DNA of 64,000 nt from Odobenus rosmarus divergens (GCF_000321225.1 NW_004450465.1:1331219-1395218), one strand, 5' to 3'; shown: positions 1 to 11,676, counted from the first letter of the stretch. Numbers and translations: made by a program. The notes: a model not told the origin generated them from the sequence alone.

Positions 1-95
1 AGCGAATTACATAGCCACTTTGTGCCTCGGTTTCCCCCATCTGTAAAGTGGGGAAAATAACAATACTTAGTTCACAGAATTGTTGTGGAGACAGA
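1..95 (+). repeat. MIR fragment, near-identical copy of 2541-2635
   Basis: This is the MIR core and 3' part ('tgcctcggtttcccccatct', 'gtaaagtggggaaaataa'). It matches 2541-2635 with one difference (22 versus 2562). The match stops at 95, where this copy runs into unrelated sequence while the other copy continues as normal MIR. It may extend beyond the left edge of the window. Confidence 0.85.
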
Positions 96-242
96 AATGT
101 TGGGATCTCCTGATCTAGAGTATCTAGAGTGAGAGAGTATGGCCCTGAAACTGGAAGGTGAAGGCTGCTGAGCACTTGGGGGTAGTCAGGAGAAAGACAC
201 TGCAGCCAGGACTGCTCTATCAGATGGGAGGTTGGTCTGGAG

Positions 243-415
243 CCCCACTTCTCAAACTTTAATGTGCACACTCATCTGTTGGGGTCTTGTCAAAGTGAAG
301 GTTACCATCCAGTAGGTCTGGGTGGCTCCTGAGATTCTGCATTTCCAACAAGCTCCCAGATGATGCCCATGCTGCTTGCTGATCCAGAGGCCACCTCTGA
401 GTGGCAAGGATCTCG
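243..415 (+). repeat. MER5-type hAT-Charlie element
   Basis: The stretch begins 'cttctcaaactttaatgtgc' and contains 'cagtaggtctggg' and 'tctgcatttccaacaagctc', hallmarks of the non-autonomous MER5A/B DNA transposons. It is degraded, and no terminal duplication can be seen. Confidence 0.75.
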
Positions 416-837
416 ATGACCTTGAAAATCCCTTCTGATCCCAAGATTCTAAGATTCTCTGAATTGAGAACAGGACCAGAGGAGGAGATATTTTTCCAGA
501 GAGGGAGTCTGAAGGCTTGAACCACAGAGTATTCTATTTGCCTAGTCCTAAAATGATGAACAAATCTGCCAGGAGTATAACTCCCTCCTTGTACAGTCAG
601 AGGAGTCAGGTTGCTATAGACCCAGTGGAGAAGCAAATGTGCTAAGGTAATATTTCAGAGGTCAAAGGGAACCAAGGAGCCTACTCAAACACTCTCCTGG
701 GTGGACCTGGAAAGCTTGGAAATCCAGGCATAAGAGTAAGGTACAAAAGGTGGGAACAGGAAGTGGACATGTGATATTTAAGTATATCAAATGATTTCAA
801 ACACTTTATATTTTACATTTTAAAAATTGTGAAACCA

Positions 838-1036
838 GGGGAGCCTGGGTGGCTCGGTCGTTGGGCGTCTGCCTTTGGCTCAGGTCACGATCCCAGGGTC
901 CTGGGATCAAGCCCCGCGTCGGGCTCCCTGCTCCACGGGAAGCCTGCTTCTCCCTCTCCCACTTGCCCTGCTTGTGTTCCCTCTCTCGCTGTGTCTCTCT
1001 CTGTCAAATAAATAAATAAAATCTTAAAAAAAAAAC
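838..1036 (+). repeat. Can-SINE, full length
   Basis: The tRNA-derived head, pyrimidine-rich body and A-tail 'caaataaataaataaaatct' are present. A 10-bp TSD 'tgtgaaacca' flanks it (828-837 and 1037-1046). It is a non-autonomous retroposon mobilised by L1. Confidence 0.95.
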
Positions 1037-1180
1037 TGTGAAACCATATTTGAACAAAAGAACTAAAGATAAATGTAGTAAATGCATACATATACAGGAA
1101 AATCATACTAACTTTAAGTGAATTGATACATTAGGTTGGGATGAGCTATTCTTTAAAGCAATTTTAAAAATAAAAAACAT

Positions 1181-1370
1181 GGGGCACCTGGGTGGCTCAG
1201 TTGGTTAAGTGTCTGCCTTTGGCTCAGGTCATGATCCTAGGGTCCTAGGATCAAGCCCCGAGTCGGAATCCCTGCTCAGCAGGGACCCTGCTTCTCCCTC
1301 TGCCTGCCACTCCCCCTGCTTATACGATCACTCTCTCTCAGATAAATAAATAAAATCTTAAAAAAAAAAA
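1181..1370 (+). repeat. Can-SINE
   Basis: The head 'ggggcacctgggtggctcag' is followed by a diverged body and a 'gataaataaataaaatctt' tail ending in poly-A. The flanks are A-rich, so the TSD is not clear. It is older or more diverged than the copy at 838. Confidence 0.93.
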
Positions 1371-2264
1371 TAAAATAGAAAACAAAAACACTATTGTTTT
1401 TATTCTAAAGCAATTTAAAAGTTTTTCAGGGATCCAATAAAATGTTTTCCTTTTGATGTTCTTTGTTATCAAATATTCTGCCTAAAGGGAGTATCACCTT
1501 TTGGATTTTTGGTTTACTGAAGAGATTCTTATCTGTGTTGAGACCATGACCAACCACCATCATCGGATGAAGACGAGGATGTAAACTGCAACTGGAGAAG
1601 AAACAAAATCTAGAGTCAGAAAGTCTCCTCACAGAACTTCCGAAGCCATCGATTTTACAAAACACCAAAAGCCTAACTGCATGGTGAGCGCAATAACTTT
1701 CAATGTCTTCTTGGATTCTTAAGCGTGGTTCTAGAGCAGTGGTTTTTAAAGTGGTGTCTAGGGACTTCTGGTGGGGCCTCTGAGACCTTGTCAGGGAGTC
1801 TGTCAGGTTAAACCTATTCTTATGATGATAGTAAGATGTCATTTTTGCCTTTTTGACTTGCATGAGTCATGAGTATGTGGTGGAGATTTCCAGAGGCTGC
1901 ATGTCATTCATATCACAACAGACCGGATGCTCAAGCAGGTGAGAGAAAGAAGCTCTTTTCTATTAAACGTGATGTTAAAGAGATGTGCAGAAATGGGAAA
2001 CAATGTCATTGTCACTAATGTTTTATTTTGAAGAATATGGTTATTTTTTCATTAAAATATGGTATTTACATGAACATATAATGGGTTTACTTAATTACTT
2101 TTTAAAATACTTTTTAATTTCTCAGCTTTAATTTTTACAACAGTAAATACTGACAGATGTAACTCATGTAAACAAAAGCTCTTTGGTGTCTTCAATAATA
2201 TTTAAGAGTGTAAAAGGTCCTGAGACCAAAAAAAAAAAAAAAAAAGCTTTGAACCATTAGTCTA

Positions 2265-2440
2265 GGGCCTTGTTCTCAAAATGTGGTCCACGGACTGGCA
2301 GTGTTGGCCTTGTTCTCAAAGTATGGTTCAACAGACCAGAATCCTGGTGCCACCTCAGACCTATTGAATTAGAACCTGCATTTTCACAAGGTCTCCAGGT
2401 GATTCATGTGCAGTTAGGTTGAAAAGCATTGGACTACAGC
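2265..2440 (+). repeat. MER5-like hAT element with internal duplication
   Basis: It contains 'cttgttctcaaaatgtggtc', a degenerate 'gaacctgcattttcacaag' and 'ccaggtgattcatgtgcag', typical of MER5 elements. The segment 'ggccttgttctcaaa' occurs twice, about 38 bp apart, which suggests a small internal duplication. Confidence 0.6.
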
Positions 2441-2479
2441 TTTTATTTATTCCGTCAATCCTATTCCTGATCCCACACA

Positions 2480-2700
2480 ATGATGAAAAACGTAGCCTCT
2501 TTGAATTCCATTTTAACTACTCCCTAGCTGGGTGAAGTTAAGCGAATTACATAGCCACTTTATGCCTCGGTTTCCCCCATCTGTAAAGTGGGGAAAATAA
2601 CAATACTTAGTTCACAGAATTGTTGTGGAGACAGATGAACTAATATATGTAAAGGCGGAGAACCATGCCTGGCCTGTAAACAGCATTCCGTAAATACTGA
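2480..2700 (+). repeat. MIR
   Basis: A long MIR copy: 'ctagctgggtgaagttaagc', 'tttcccccatctgtaaagtg', then 'ccatgcctggcctgtaaaca' and 'ccgtaaatac'. It contains the 95-bp source of the copy at the window start. Confidence 0.85.
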
Positions 2701-2999
2701 GTGCTGAGATTTTCTGAAAGTTCTAGCTGCTATTCTTACTCCTTCAGGGAGTGTACAGATCAGTGGGAAGACACAGATCTCAGCAGCTGCCATACAGTGA
2801 AGCCACCAGTAGACTCCTGTTGTGTTCAAAAAGGCAGTGAGAGTCCCAGGCCTGCCCCAGGAAGCCAAGGATTTTATTCTGAAACTCTAAAGATGATGGG
2901 CATTTTCAAATGGAGAAGCATGGAGAAGGCATGTTCCTAGTAGAAAGAGCAAGGGAAAAGAGATGCTGAGGAGAATGTGACATGATTGAGGAACTACAT

Positions 3000-3140
3000 T
3001 TCCCTCATCACAACCCTTCGAGTTCCACAGATGAAGAAACTGAGGCACAGAGAGGTTATGTAACTGACCCAACATCACCAAACTAGTAAGAGAAGCGGTC
3101 AGGATCCAAAGGCAGGTGGGCTCCCAAACCCATGTAATTT
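3000..3140 (-). repeat. MIR
   Basis: 'cagatgaagaaactgaggca', 'cagagaggttatgtaactga' and 'aactagtaagag' are the MIR core read on the opposite strand. Confidence 0.8.
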
Positions 3141-3214
3141 TCCACTATGTGAAACAGTCTCTGTCCATGACGCCAACACTTAGAGATTTTTGAAACTTGT
3201 TCTATGGCTAATAA

Positions 3215-3325
3215 GTGACCTATGTGTGCAAATGTTCTAGGTTCTCTATTTGGTGGGTATTGGGTTCTATATGCCTCTATAAATCAAATCTATTTGTTGT
3301 GCTGTTCAAATCTTGATGGAGTCCA
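3215..3325 (-). repeat. L1 ORF2 remnant (small)
   Basis: 'ggtgggtattgggttctata' and 'tatttgttgtgctgttcaaa' resemble the antisense of the L1 ORF2 reverse-transcriptase region. It is short and diverged, so the call is tentative. Confidence 0.4.
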
Positions 3326-3329
3326 ATCG

Positions 3330-4035
3330 GGAAGGGTTTATTTGCCAGACAAAGGAATCCAGATATCACCCTGTAAACCACAAGGAACCACAAGGGAGCC
3401 CTAAAGACTTGTTTGGGGGAGGTGACTCTCTAATTTCAAGATTATAAAATTTGGTCCATTGGATGTTGTGGCAAATTACATTCATGCAAATTGATATCAT
3501 GATGAAGATCTTCCAAGAAGGTAAGAAAAAAATACCTCAAAGAGCATGAAACATGAGCTAGATCCTGCTGAAAGTACACCAGCATTCATGAGCAGAGGGC
3601 TTTGCCTACATCCACGGGTTGGGCATTTTTCTCAAAGGAGAGCTGAACGGAGGAGGACTCTGTTAAACTCTACTTGGGGATCTGGGGTTTAAATTGATCC
3701 TTACGTCATGAGACCTCTGACCAACAGATGTATGTATTTCCATCAACAGAAAAATCAGTTTAAAAACCATGGTGGAGCTTGGGAAAGTCGTCAAATGGGC
3801 TATCTGCACACGTTCCTTTCTCCTTTCCCCACAGAGCTGTGAACAAACAAGATATAAAGGTAAAGCCTCAGCAAATGCCTTTCTCTGCCCCTTCCGCAGC
3901 CTGAACCCACACCTTTCACCCTTTGGAGCAAACTGAAAGGGACCTTCCTTCTAGTAACTTCCATTAGTGGCCGGCCAGATGGATGGGCCTTCCCGTCTGC
4001 CTCTGAAGGGACAGCTGTCCATCCACATAAGAAGG
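3330..4035. other. No recognisable feature
   Basis: I see only mixed, moderately AT-rich sequence with no convincing repeat, splice structure or open frame. Confidence 0.5.
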
Positions 4036-4039
4036 CGGC

Positions 4040-4305
4040 AAATCAACACATATGGGTAATTAAAGTAAGGGGGGTATCCATATTAAAGGCAAAACTATAG
4101 GGACATTAAGAAGATTAGCAGCTGTCAGGGGCTGTGGTGGGTGGAGGGGGTTGTCTACAAGGGGCACGATGTATTTTGTGGGAAAGATAGAACCGTTTTA
4201 TATATTGACTGTGGTTACCCAATTTGTATGAGTTTGCCAACTTTTCTAGAACTGTATACTGTGTGTAAATTATACCTCAATTAGCCGGATATTTAAAAGA
4301 TTGCA
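4040..4305 (+). repeat. L1 3' end
   Basis: 'gctgtcaggggctgtggtgg', 'gactgtggttacccaatttg' and 'gtgtaaattatacctcaatt' follow the 3' end of mammalian L1M elements in sense orientation. The element is heavily 5' truncated. Confidence 0.6.
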
Positions 4306-4464
4306 TATCATTTCTTTTCTATTTTTTAATTTTCTTCTCTCTATATTTCCTTAACATTCTTTCATAGCTAATATTTCCTGAGGGCTCAGTATTTGTCAGG
4401 TATAAAGCTAAATGTTTAATATTTTGTTGAACCATTTCAAATTGCAATTTTCATCGGTCAATGT

Positions 4465-4620
4465 GCTTTAGACTTAATATTTACCACAACCCTTTGGGGT
4501 AGATACTATTATTATCTTCATTTTGAGGTACAGAATGAGGCTCAGGGTGGTTAAATAATTTTCCCCAAAACACAGTGAGGAGTGAAGCCAGTTCCAAAAA
4601 ATACATATGCTTCATGGAGC
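4465..4620 (-). repeat. MIR
   Basis: 'accctttggggtagatacta', 'ttattatcttcattttgagg' and 'aatgaggctcagggtggtta' correspond to MIR on the minus strand. Confidence 0.75.
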
Positions 4621-4929
4621 AAAGTGGTAAAACACAGAGATTCCCAAAAGAAGAAAAAGACCCACCCACAATACCATCACCCAAAGTGATAACATCTTGG
4701 TCCATTATCATCAAATATTTTCCTAAGCATTCAATAAGAATTATTCTGAGGATTTTTTTTTAATAATTGAAGAAGAGAGATACAGACATTGAATACCTAC
4801 AGTGGAGTTATAAATGAAGATTTTTGTCTTATTTCAGCTTGCCAGGCATTTTGATAATTGAAAACCAGTTTAATGCTATTTTCCGCACTAACAGTTTTAA
4901 TTTTTACAATTCATCTTCTCTTCTCTTCA

Positions 4930-5345
4930 CTTTCTACCCCTTAATGGTGGAGTCAACGTCACATATTTAAGATGGCTATTGATAATTATCGCGAGTTTCC
5001 AATGCAATGGTAGCACTTAGAAAGAGCCTAAGAATACAGGTGTCCATGTAACTAATTACCACATGAATTTATCTCAAGGCCCTCCTTATCGTCTCCCTCC
5101 TGTGAGTCATTGATAATTTGCCCGCTCCAGATGAATTCACTGTGTCAGAAATAGAGAAAGAGCATTGTAGAGTTAATTCCAGCTGCCAGAGAAGTTCAAT
5201 AAGCCCCCAAGAAGCTTTTGAAAAATCAAAAAACTCTTAAAAAGGTCTTTAAAAGTAGTTTCTCATGTTTGGCCCCAACAGAGTGATAATGCTTCTTTAA
5301 AGACAGTGGGCGTATGAGCCAATCAATACACTATTAAGACACTGA
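4930..5345. other. Unique AT-rich stretch, candidate conserved non-coding element
   Basis: No repeat is recognised. Homeodomain-type cores are dense ('actaattacc', 'gataattatc', 'attgataatttgc', 'gttaattcc'), with long balanced unique sequence between them. Conservation is a guess from the texture; nothing here proves function. Confidence 0.25.
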
Positions 5346-5755
5346 CAGCACTGAGATAGGATTACATGGTGAAGAAATTGTGAAACCTTTAACTTTTCAT
5401 TTCAGCAAGAATTGTGGGAAGTGGCTTTTTTAAATTTATTTTTATCTGAATAGCCTTAGGTAATACAATTTTTTCATTTCAGATCAGGAAGTTCACCCTC
5501 AGTCCACATGTAACCAAGGGATCAAGCTAACTCCATATCTTTTTTTATAACATGACTTTATCCTCAAGTCTAGTCCAGCTTCCTGGTTTGCTGGGAAAAT
5601 ACAACTACTTAACTCATAAAGACTTTTTCCAATTATTGCCCTTATTCCATTATTGAAACTATAGGAGCTTAACCAGATTGACTTACAAAGTAATCTGGCT
5701 GCACTTACACATTAACTTGGGGTCTGAAACACTTTCTAAATGGAAGTCAGTGGTC
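5345..5755. other. No recognisable feature
   Basis: Unique AT-rich sequence. I see no repeat, open frame or splice pattern that stands out. Confidence 0.45.
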
Positions 5756-5759
5756 TGTA

Positions 5760-5925
5760 AGAGATTTTTAAGGCTGGAAGGATCTGTAGAAGTCATTGTA
5801 TTCCACTCCTAATTTCATAGATAATAAAACGGAGACCCAGAGAAGTTGACTTCTTAAGACCACATGGATGGGTGATACTGGAGTTCAAAATCATCCTACA
5901 ATCCCAACCTGTAGAATAGACTAAT
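5760..5925 (-). repeat. MIR-like remnant
   Basis: 'ataaaacggagacccagaga' and 'accacatggatgggtgatac' follow the MIR core order on the minus strand. It is diverged. Confidence 0.55.
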
Positions 5926-5969
5926 GACTTTCTACTCAAAGTGTACCTTAGTCATCACTTTAGAGAGCT

Positions 5970-6100
5970 GAAAAAAAAAAACCCTGAAGCCTAAGCTGTA
6001 CCTCAAACTAATTAAATTAGACTCTCTGGAGTGGGACCCAGGCATCAATGTTTTTTAAACTTTGGGGGAAAGCCCGATATTCATTCTCTCAAGTGCAGGG
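5970..6100 (+). repeat. MER5-like fragment
   Basis: 'tctctggagtgggacccagg' and 'catcaatgttttttaaac' match the middle and 3' part of MER5-type elements. It is partial and diverged. Confidence 0.5.
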
Positions 6101-6264
6101 AATCATTGGATGGAGCTCCTTGCTTTTTTGAGTGTTCATTTTTATAAAGTCAGAGATCATCATTACTAGAAGCATCTGACATGCATGCTTTTGAACATAC
6201 TCCAGATCAAATTTTGTCCTTTCAATTTTAATGACATGTGGAAGTCATTAGCACTATTTTACAA

Positions 6265-6610
6265 ATATTTTTAGCTCTCTGTCTTCTGGCACTTGGTAGG
6301 ATTACAATTCCTGCCCCCTTGTGATTGAGTGAGGCATGTGACCAATGCTGGTCAATAAGTTGAGAATAAACATGACTTTGGGCTGGAGCACTTAATTGCT
6401 GGTCCAAGCCCTTCCAAAGTTCTCATTCTGTCTGTCACAATAATTAGCCATGTTTCACAGAGTGGCAATTCTGTAGTCCTGGGTCCCAGAGTGAAGTCAA
6501 CATTCACAGTGGATATGTCACATGGATGAAAAATAGATCTGGGTGTTTTTTTTTTAAGCCACTGAGATTTTTAGGTTGTGTGTTATCACAGGATAGCCTA
6601 AGCCATCTTG
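6265..6610 (+). repeat. MaLR-type solo LTR (MLT1-like), partial
   Basis: 'ggcatgtgaccaatgctggt' and the 3' block 'taagccactgagatttttag' match the usual MLT1 order. No internal retroviral sequence adjoins it, so this would be a degenerate solo LTR. Confidence 0.6.
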
Positions 6611-7533
6611 AAAGATTCAGTACGTAATTCTAAAGTTAGTATTCTAGGAAAAATAAATTATTTTTAAAATTAATTTATTTTCTCCCCCAAAATCAGTATT
6701 CAAGATTTCATTGTTTTCCCCTTTTCTGCTGAGAAGGGATCATAAATATTTAATCTCAAACTCAAATTTTTGAAAGTCTTGTCTTATTCCCAACACTGAT
6801 AGTGTTATTTCCATGTATCATCAAAAGTCAACCAAAAGAATCACACAGAAGATTCCCAGATGTTCAGAAATGAGAAGCTGTCTTTAAGATTGGACTTAAG
6901 TCTTTTCAACACACAGAGGGATTTCTCCTAACATTACTGCTGTTGTAATATTTACCACTGGACTCACACTTGAAATTATGTTTGTCTTTTTATACCATTA
7001 AGTTGTTGCTTTAAAGTTGTTTAGAATTTAAAAAGTCTCCAGTGGGGCCACTCATTTGCTATTAAAATCCAGTTATATGACTTATGACCCAAGTCACTGG
7101 CAGACAATCACTCTGGGGTCTGGAGAGAAGACCTCTAACTTACTTCTTGAGTTCAAATCTTAATATTCTTATTCCTGAATATAGTATCTGCCCCCCCCTT
7201 TTTTTCTTCCCTACAAGTTTTGGTAATAACAGGGTTCCACTGGAGCCCAGGTATATGAAGGGACTGTCTTGGAGGAAAGGCTCCAACTCAACCTGCAGGT
7301 GGAGGAGGCAAAATGCACCAGCACCAACTATGGGCTTAATCCAGCCAAGATGGTATCATGGGATGGGGAGAAATAAATTATGGGTAACTGAGGGTCAGAG
7401 CCATGGGGATAAATGGCTAAGAAAAGGCTGGGGAGACACCACACCTGTTCTGATAACCCCTAGCCAATTAATAATAAGTGAATCTTCCCATGCAGCCAAA
7501 CACAACTGAGAGAACAATCCAGCATTGTAAGGG
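6610..7533. other. No recognisable feature
   Basis: Mostly unique sequence. A 141-codon open frame at 7084-7509 has no recognisable domain and looks like chance. Confidence 0.45.
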
Positions 7534-7550
7534 TGAAGTGGGGTGAATTT

Positions 7551-7747
7551 TTTTTTTAATTTTATTTATTTATTTGAGAGAATGAGAGAGAGAGAGAGAG
7601 AGAGAGCATGAGAGGGGTTTTGGGTCAGAGGGAGAAGCAGACTCCCTGCTGAGCAGGGAGCCCGATGCGGGACTCGATCCCGGGACTCCAGGATCATGAC
7701 CTGAGCCGAAGGCAGTCGCTTAACCAACTGAGCCACCCAGGCGCCCC
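7551..7747 (-). repeat. Can-SINE, full length
   Basis: On the plus strand it starts with the T-rich tail complement, then a (GA)n run, and ends 'gagccacccaggcgcccc'. A perfect 17-bp TSD, 'tgaagtggggtgaattt', flanks it (7534-7550 and 7748-7764), so the insertion is fairly young. Confidence 0.97.
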
Positions 7748-8224
7748 TGAAGTGGGGTGAATTTGTTGACCTAATAATGAGCTTCTTCCTCTTCTAACAT
7801 GTATGAATCTGTGACTAGCACTGGAGCCTCGTTACACTGTGCTATAGTTATAGGCTTCCAAGTCAGGGTGGTCCTTCAAAGGCTTCTTTGAGCCTGCAGG
7901 GTCTCATTTTATGTAGTTGATGAAACACCCATTTTCAATATTTACCTTCATTCCTGTGATTCCTCTGGGAAATTTCTTCCCACCCCCTAGGAATCAATCT
8001 TGCAGCTCAATGGTGGCTCCACAACTTCAAGAATAAAGGAGGTGAAGTTAGCAAAACAGTCAAGAACTTTCTAAGAATGCCATTTTTTCTCTGAAAAGGG
8101 AATACATTTCTATTGACCGAAAATGAAAATCTGAAGTTTGCTCCAAAATATGATCCATGAGCGGTGCCTGGGAAGTTACTGTGGTGTAGAGGAGAGACTA
8201 TCATATCTGGAAAATGAAGGGCTT

Positions 8225-8370
8225 CAGATTCAACCAATTCTGCAACTGTGAGAAAATGAGATATACTTTCATACCTTAGGCTTTTTATTCTGTAAAATGG
8301 GATAATAATAAGCCTACTCTATCTTAGTTATTGCATTGGGATCCACTTGGATAACACACTTTTCAAACTC
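8225..8370 (+). repeat. MIR
   Basis: 'tattctgtaaaatgggataa' with the preceding 'gcaactgtgagaaaatgaga' is the MIR core. Confidence 0.7.
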
Positions 8371-8746
8371 TGGGCTTAATATTGTTATTGATATAAGAGT
8401 ATCTGAAGGTTTAATCATAATCACTAATGAAAATGGGTTTTGAGAAGCAGTAAAAGGAAATGTTACGATGATTGCTATTTACTTTTCAAATTCCAAAATT
8501 GACAGAGTTCTGGAAAAGTATGTTAGTTTTAATAAATACTCTGAGGCTATTATTGCCCAAGTAGGACTTGCACATTTCAGGGGTGTCATCTAGTAGCTAA
8601 TAAGTAGTCCATACCTCAGAGGCTGTAAGCACTTCAGCTATCTTTATCCCTGATCCATACCGGAGATTTTTCTAAGTAGCAAAATATATATTAGCAATGG
8701 GTTTTCATTGCCAAAAACAGCACTGCTTAATGTATGTGGATTGGCT

Positions 8747-9178
8747 AGGGCAGTGGTCAGAAAACCTGTTTTTGTTTTTTAAGATTTTATTTTTATTTAT
8801 TTGTCAGGGAGAGAGAGAGAGCCCAAGCAGACGGAGGGGCAGAGGGAGAGGGAGAAGCAGGCTCCCAGCTGAGCAGGGAGCCTAATGCGGGACTCGATCC
8901 CAGGACGCTGGGATCATGACCTGAGCTGAAGGCAGATGCTTAACCAACTGAGCCACCCAGGTTTCCCCAGAAAACATGTTTTGCAAAGGTTTGATGTTAT
9001 TTTTGGCTTTGCAGGTAAACGGCCTCTGTCACATCACTCAACTCTGCCCCTGTAGCACAGGATGAGCCACAGAGAATATGTAAATGAATTGGCATGGCTG
9101 TGTTCCAGTAAAACTTTACTGACAGGCACAGACCAGATTTGGCCTGTACACCAGAGTTTGTCAATTGCTAAGCTAGAA
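8747..9178 (+). repeat. hAT-Charlie MITE interrupted by a Can-SINE
   Basis: The left part 'gggcagtggtcagaaaacct' and the right part 'tggctttgcaggtaaacggc', 'tccagtaaaactttactgac', 'cagatttggcctgtacacca' form one 'tcagcaaactttt' class element, split by the SINE at 8773-8968. The same family is at 22967-23178. Confidence 0.75.
8773..8968 (-). repeat. Can-SINE inside the hAT element
   Basis: It has the complete head, body and tail. The TSD 'agaaaacctgtttt' / 'agaaaacatgtttt' (8759-8772 and 8969-8982) carries one mismatch. It is nested in the hAT element and therefore younger than it. Confidence 0.96.
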
Positions 9179-9201
9179 TAGCGTAGAAACACTGCCTGTC
9201 C

Positions 9202-9423
9202 GGGCGCCTGAGTGGCTCAGTTGGTTAAGCAACTGCCTTCGGCTCAGGTCATGATCCTGGAGTCCCGGGATGGAGTCCCGGGATCGAGTCCCGCATCGGG
9301 CTCCCTGCTCAGCAGGGAGTCTGCTTCTCCCTCTGACCCTCTTCCCTCTCATGCTTTCTATCTCTCATTCTCTCTCTGAAATAAATAAATAAATAAAATC
9401 TTTAAAAAAAAAAAGAAAAGAAA
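9202..9423 (+). repeat. Can-SINE with a small internal duplication
   Basis: A 17-bp perfect TSD 'agaaacactgcctgtcc' flanks it (9185-9201 and 9424-9440). The head is lengthened by a repeated 'gagtcccgggat' block near 9260-9290, absent from the other copies here. The A-tail is long and ends in GAAAA units. Confidence 0.96.
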
Positions 9424-9440
9424 AGAAACACTGCCTGTCC

Positions 9441-10254
9441 TTGAATGGACAGGGTTTAAGGACCAAAATCTCTTCACATATTAAAATGTTTCCCAAGGTG
9501 GAGTTCTAAAATAGTCCTAAGTCCACTGTTGGCTTGGAGGATTCTGGTTACCTGATGGCAACTACAAGGTTAACTGAACCCTGTCTCTACAATGTTATGG
9601 CATTTGCCCCGAACGTGCCATTTAAATGGGGAGTAATTAGAGTATTTAAAAGGGCAAAGATCTGGAGTCATTGTGTTGCATGCTTTCATGCCTGCCTGTC
9701 AATAACTGTTTGTGTGACAGCATGATCTGTCGGAGTCTTGCTTTTCTTACATGTAGCATGATGATGGGCTTGGAGTCCTCACCCACCTCTCATGATGGAT
9801 ATACATCCCACATGAATAAAAGAGCCTGGAAACTCTACGCTGCCAAATTGGCTTTGGCCAGTTCACAACAGAAGTCGAAAACAGACAGAAGGGAGACAGA
9901 ATCACCAATTAAGGAAAGAAGAACTGATTCTAGAGAAAGGCAAAGGGCAAGCAAAACAGCCCTGCTCATGATGTCATAGCAGCACAGGCTTCTGTGTCAT
10001 TCGGAACCCAGTCCTTCAGAGTCAAAGATGACATTATCTCTGCATATCTTTGTGGCTGGAGAGACCACCCCCAGATTTAACAGCCCTTTGAACTCAGTGG
10101 AAGACAGTTCTTTGACTTGGGGCAGCAACTACTTTTACAAAGGTTATTATTGTTGGCAACTTTGCTGCTTCGAATCCTGGTATGTGCTTAGAAAGATCTC
10201 CTCCTTTCCAGCTGCTGGTCACCAGGCAGAATTTCCAACAACCCTTTTATAGGG
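9441..10254. other. No recognisable feature
   Basis: Unique sequence. Overlapping open frames of 63-102 codons at 9534-9979 show no known domain. Confidence 0.45.
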
Positions 10255-10340
10255 CTTGTAAGGATTAAGTGGAACAAAGTATGTGAGGCCTGGCTTTTAG
10301 TAAACACTCTATAAATGTGAGGTGTTTATTATCATCTCCC
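10255..10340 (+). repeat. MIR 3' fragment
   Basis: 'cttgtaaggattaagtggaa' followed by 'gcctggcttttagtaaacac' is the MIR 3' half. Confidence 0.7.
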
Positions 10341-11476
10341 AAATATAATGAGGCTTCTGTCCCACAGAGATCTTGGACCTTTTTTTTCAGTCCCCAGTCT
10401 TCCCCTTGTGATTTTGTTCACAGAATTCTATAATTTTAGGACAGAAAAGGGCATTCAAGACCATCTAACATTCTGAAAAGAAAATGACAGAATGCTGTTG
10501 AGTGTTCTACGGCTCGCTGCTTGAAGTCTCCTGGGTAAAGAGCTGGTTAGCTGCCTTTTCACATGACCGTGGCGTATGGAGGCAGGGGCTGCTTCCTGCC
10601 AGGTCCATTGTGCCCCTTCCCAGGATGGACATGGATACAGCCACAGGAGAGCTTGGTCTAAGAATGCTGGGGAATGAGGGGCTTTCTTTCTGCTGAGGAT
10701 CACAGAGGTGAAAGCCCAGAAGCAGGATGCCTGCCAGTTGGATGCAGAAAACTTTCAGAATGTTAACATCAACTTGAACGTTCGCTTCCCCTCTACTTAC
10801 CCCGCTACAGGAGCATACCCGCCGTAGACTGCTGAAACAAGCCGTTCACGTCTGTTGATTTCGCACCCATATCACAGTTTAATGCGAATTGCTGGGAGAA
10901 TGGGAGTAGGACGGAAGGGGAGGAGTCCAAGCAGACTCGTTCGGGACCGCAGGGTCCTTCTGTCTTGTGACCCAACCACCCCCGGGGCCGAGGCTCCGAT
11001 GTTTTTGTGTGATGGAACCCACTGGGCGGTCTGATGAAGCTTGAGGACTATTCCCACCTAACCGCCAGAGAGGCTGGGACAGGCAGCCCCACTGTGTGCC
11101 GGGAGGAAAGGGGCAGTGGGTTTGGTGAGCGATTACCCGATCTCGGCCACAGGAGACTTCAAGATTCAAGAGAGTGGAAGGAAGTCCTGAAATAGTGTGT
11201 ACTGTACCTTTCAGAAAGGAAATGGTTTCCTACAAACAAGACTCTTTTCTAGAAACTTCGATTTTAAGGAAAATGGTTTCATATGAATGAACTTTTTCAA
11301 AAAAAGAATTCACCCCAAATCCGGTAATTTAGATACCAAGAAACCGTTTTTTAGAATCTGAGCCCTAGGACAACAGTTCAGCCTTTGAAGACTGGTTTGG
11401 GGCTGTCCAATGGCCCCCCTTGGGCTGCCAGGTCTCCCTCTGGTGCTCCTGACCTGCCCGGGACTTTGGCGATACC
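10341..11476. other. No recognisable feature
   Basis: Unique sequence of mixed composition, becoming GC-richer around 10.9-11.1 kb. Small open frames on both strands look like chance. Confidence 0.45.
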
Positions 11477-11483
11477 TAATGGT

Positions 11484-11676
11484 TTGTTTGTTTTAAATAT
11501 TTATTTATTTGAGAGAGAGAGAGCACAGTGGGTGGAGGGGCAGAGGGAGAAGGAGACAGACTCCATGCTGAGTGGGGAGCCCCACTCAGGCTCGATTCCA
11601 GGACCCTGAAATCACCAGGATCTGAGCCATAATCAAGAGTCGGAGGCTCAACCAACTGAGCCACCCAGGCACCCCT
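11484..11676 (-). repeat. Can-SINE, diverged
   Basis: The head complement 'caactgagccacccaggcac' and (GA)n body are clear. The TSD is short ('taatggt', 11477-11483 and 11677-11683). The copy is older than its neighbours. Confidence 0.9.
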
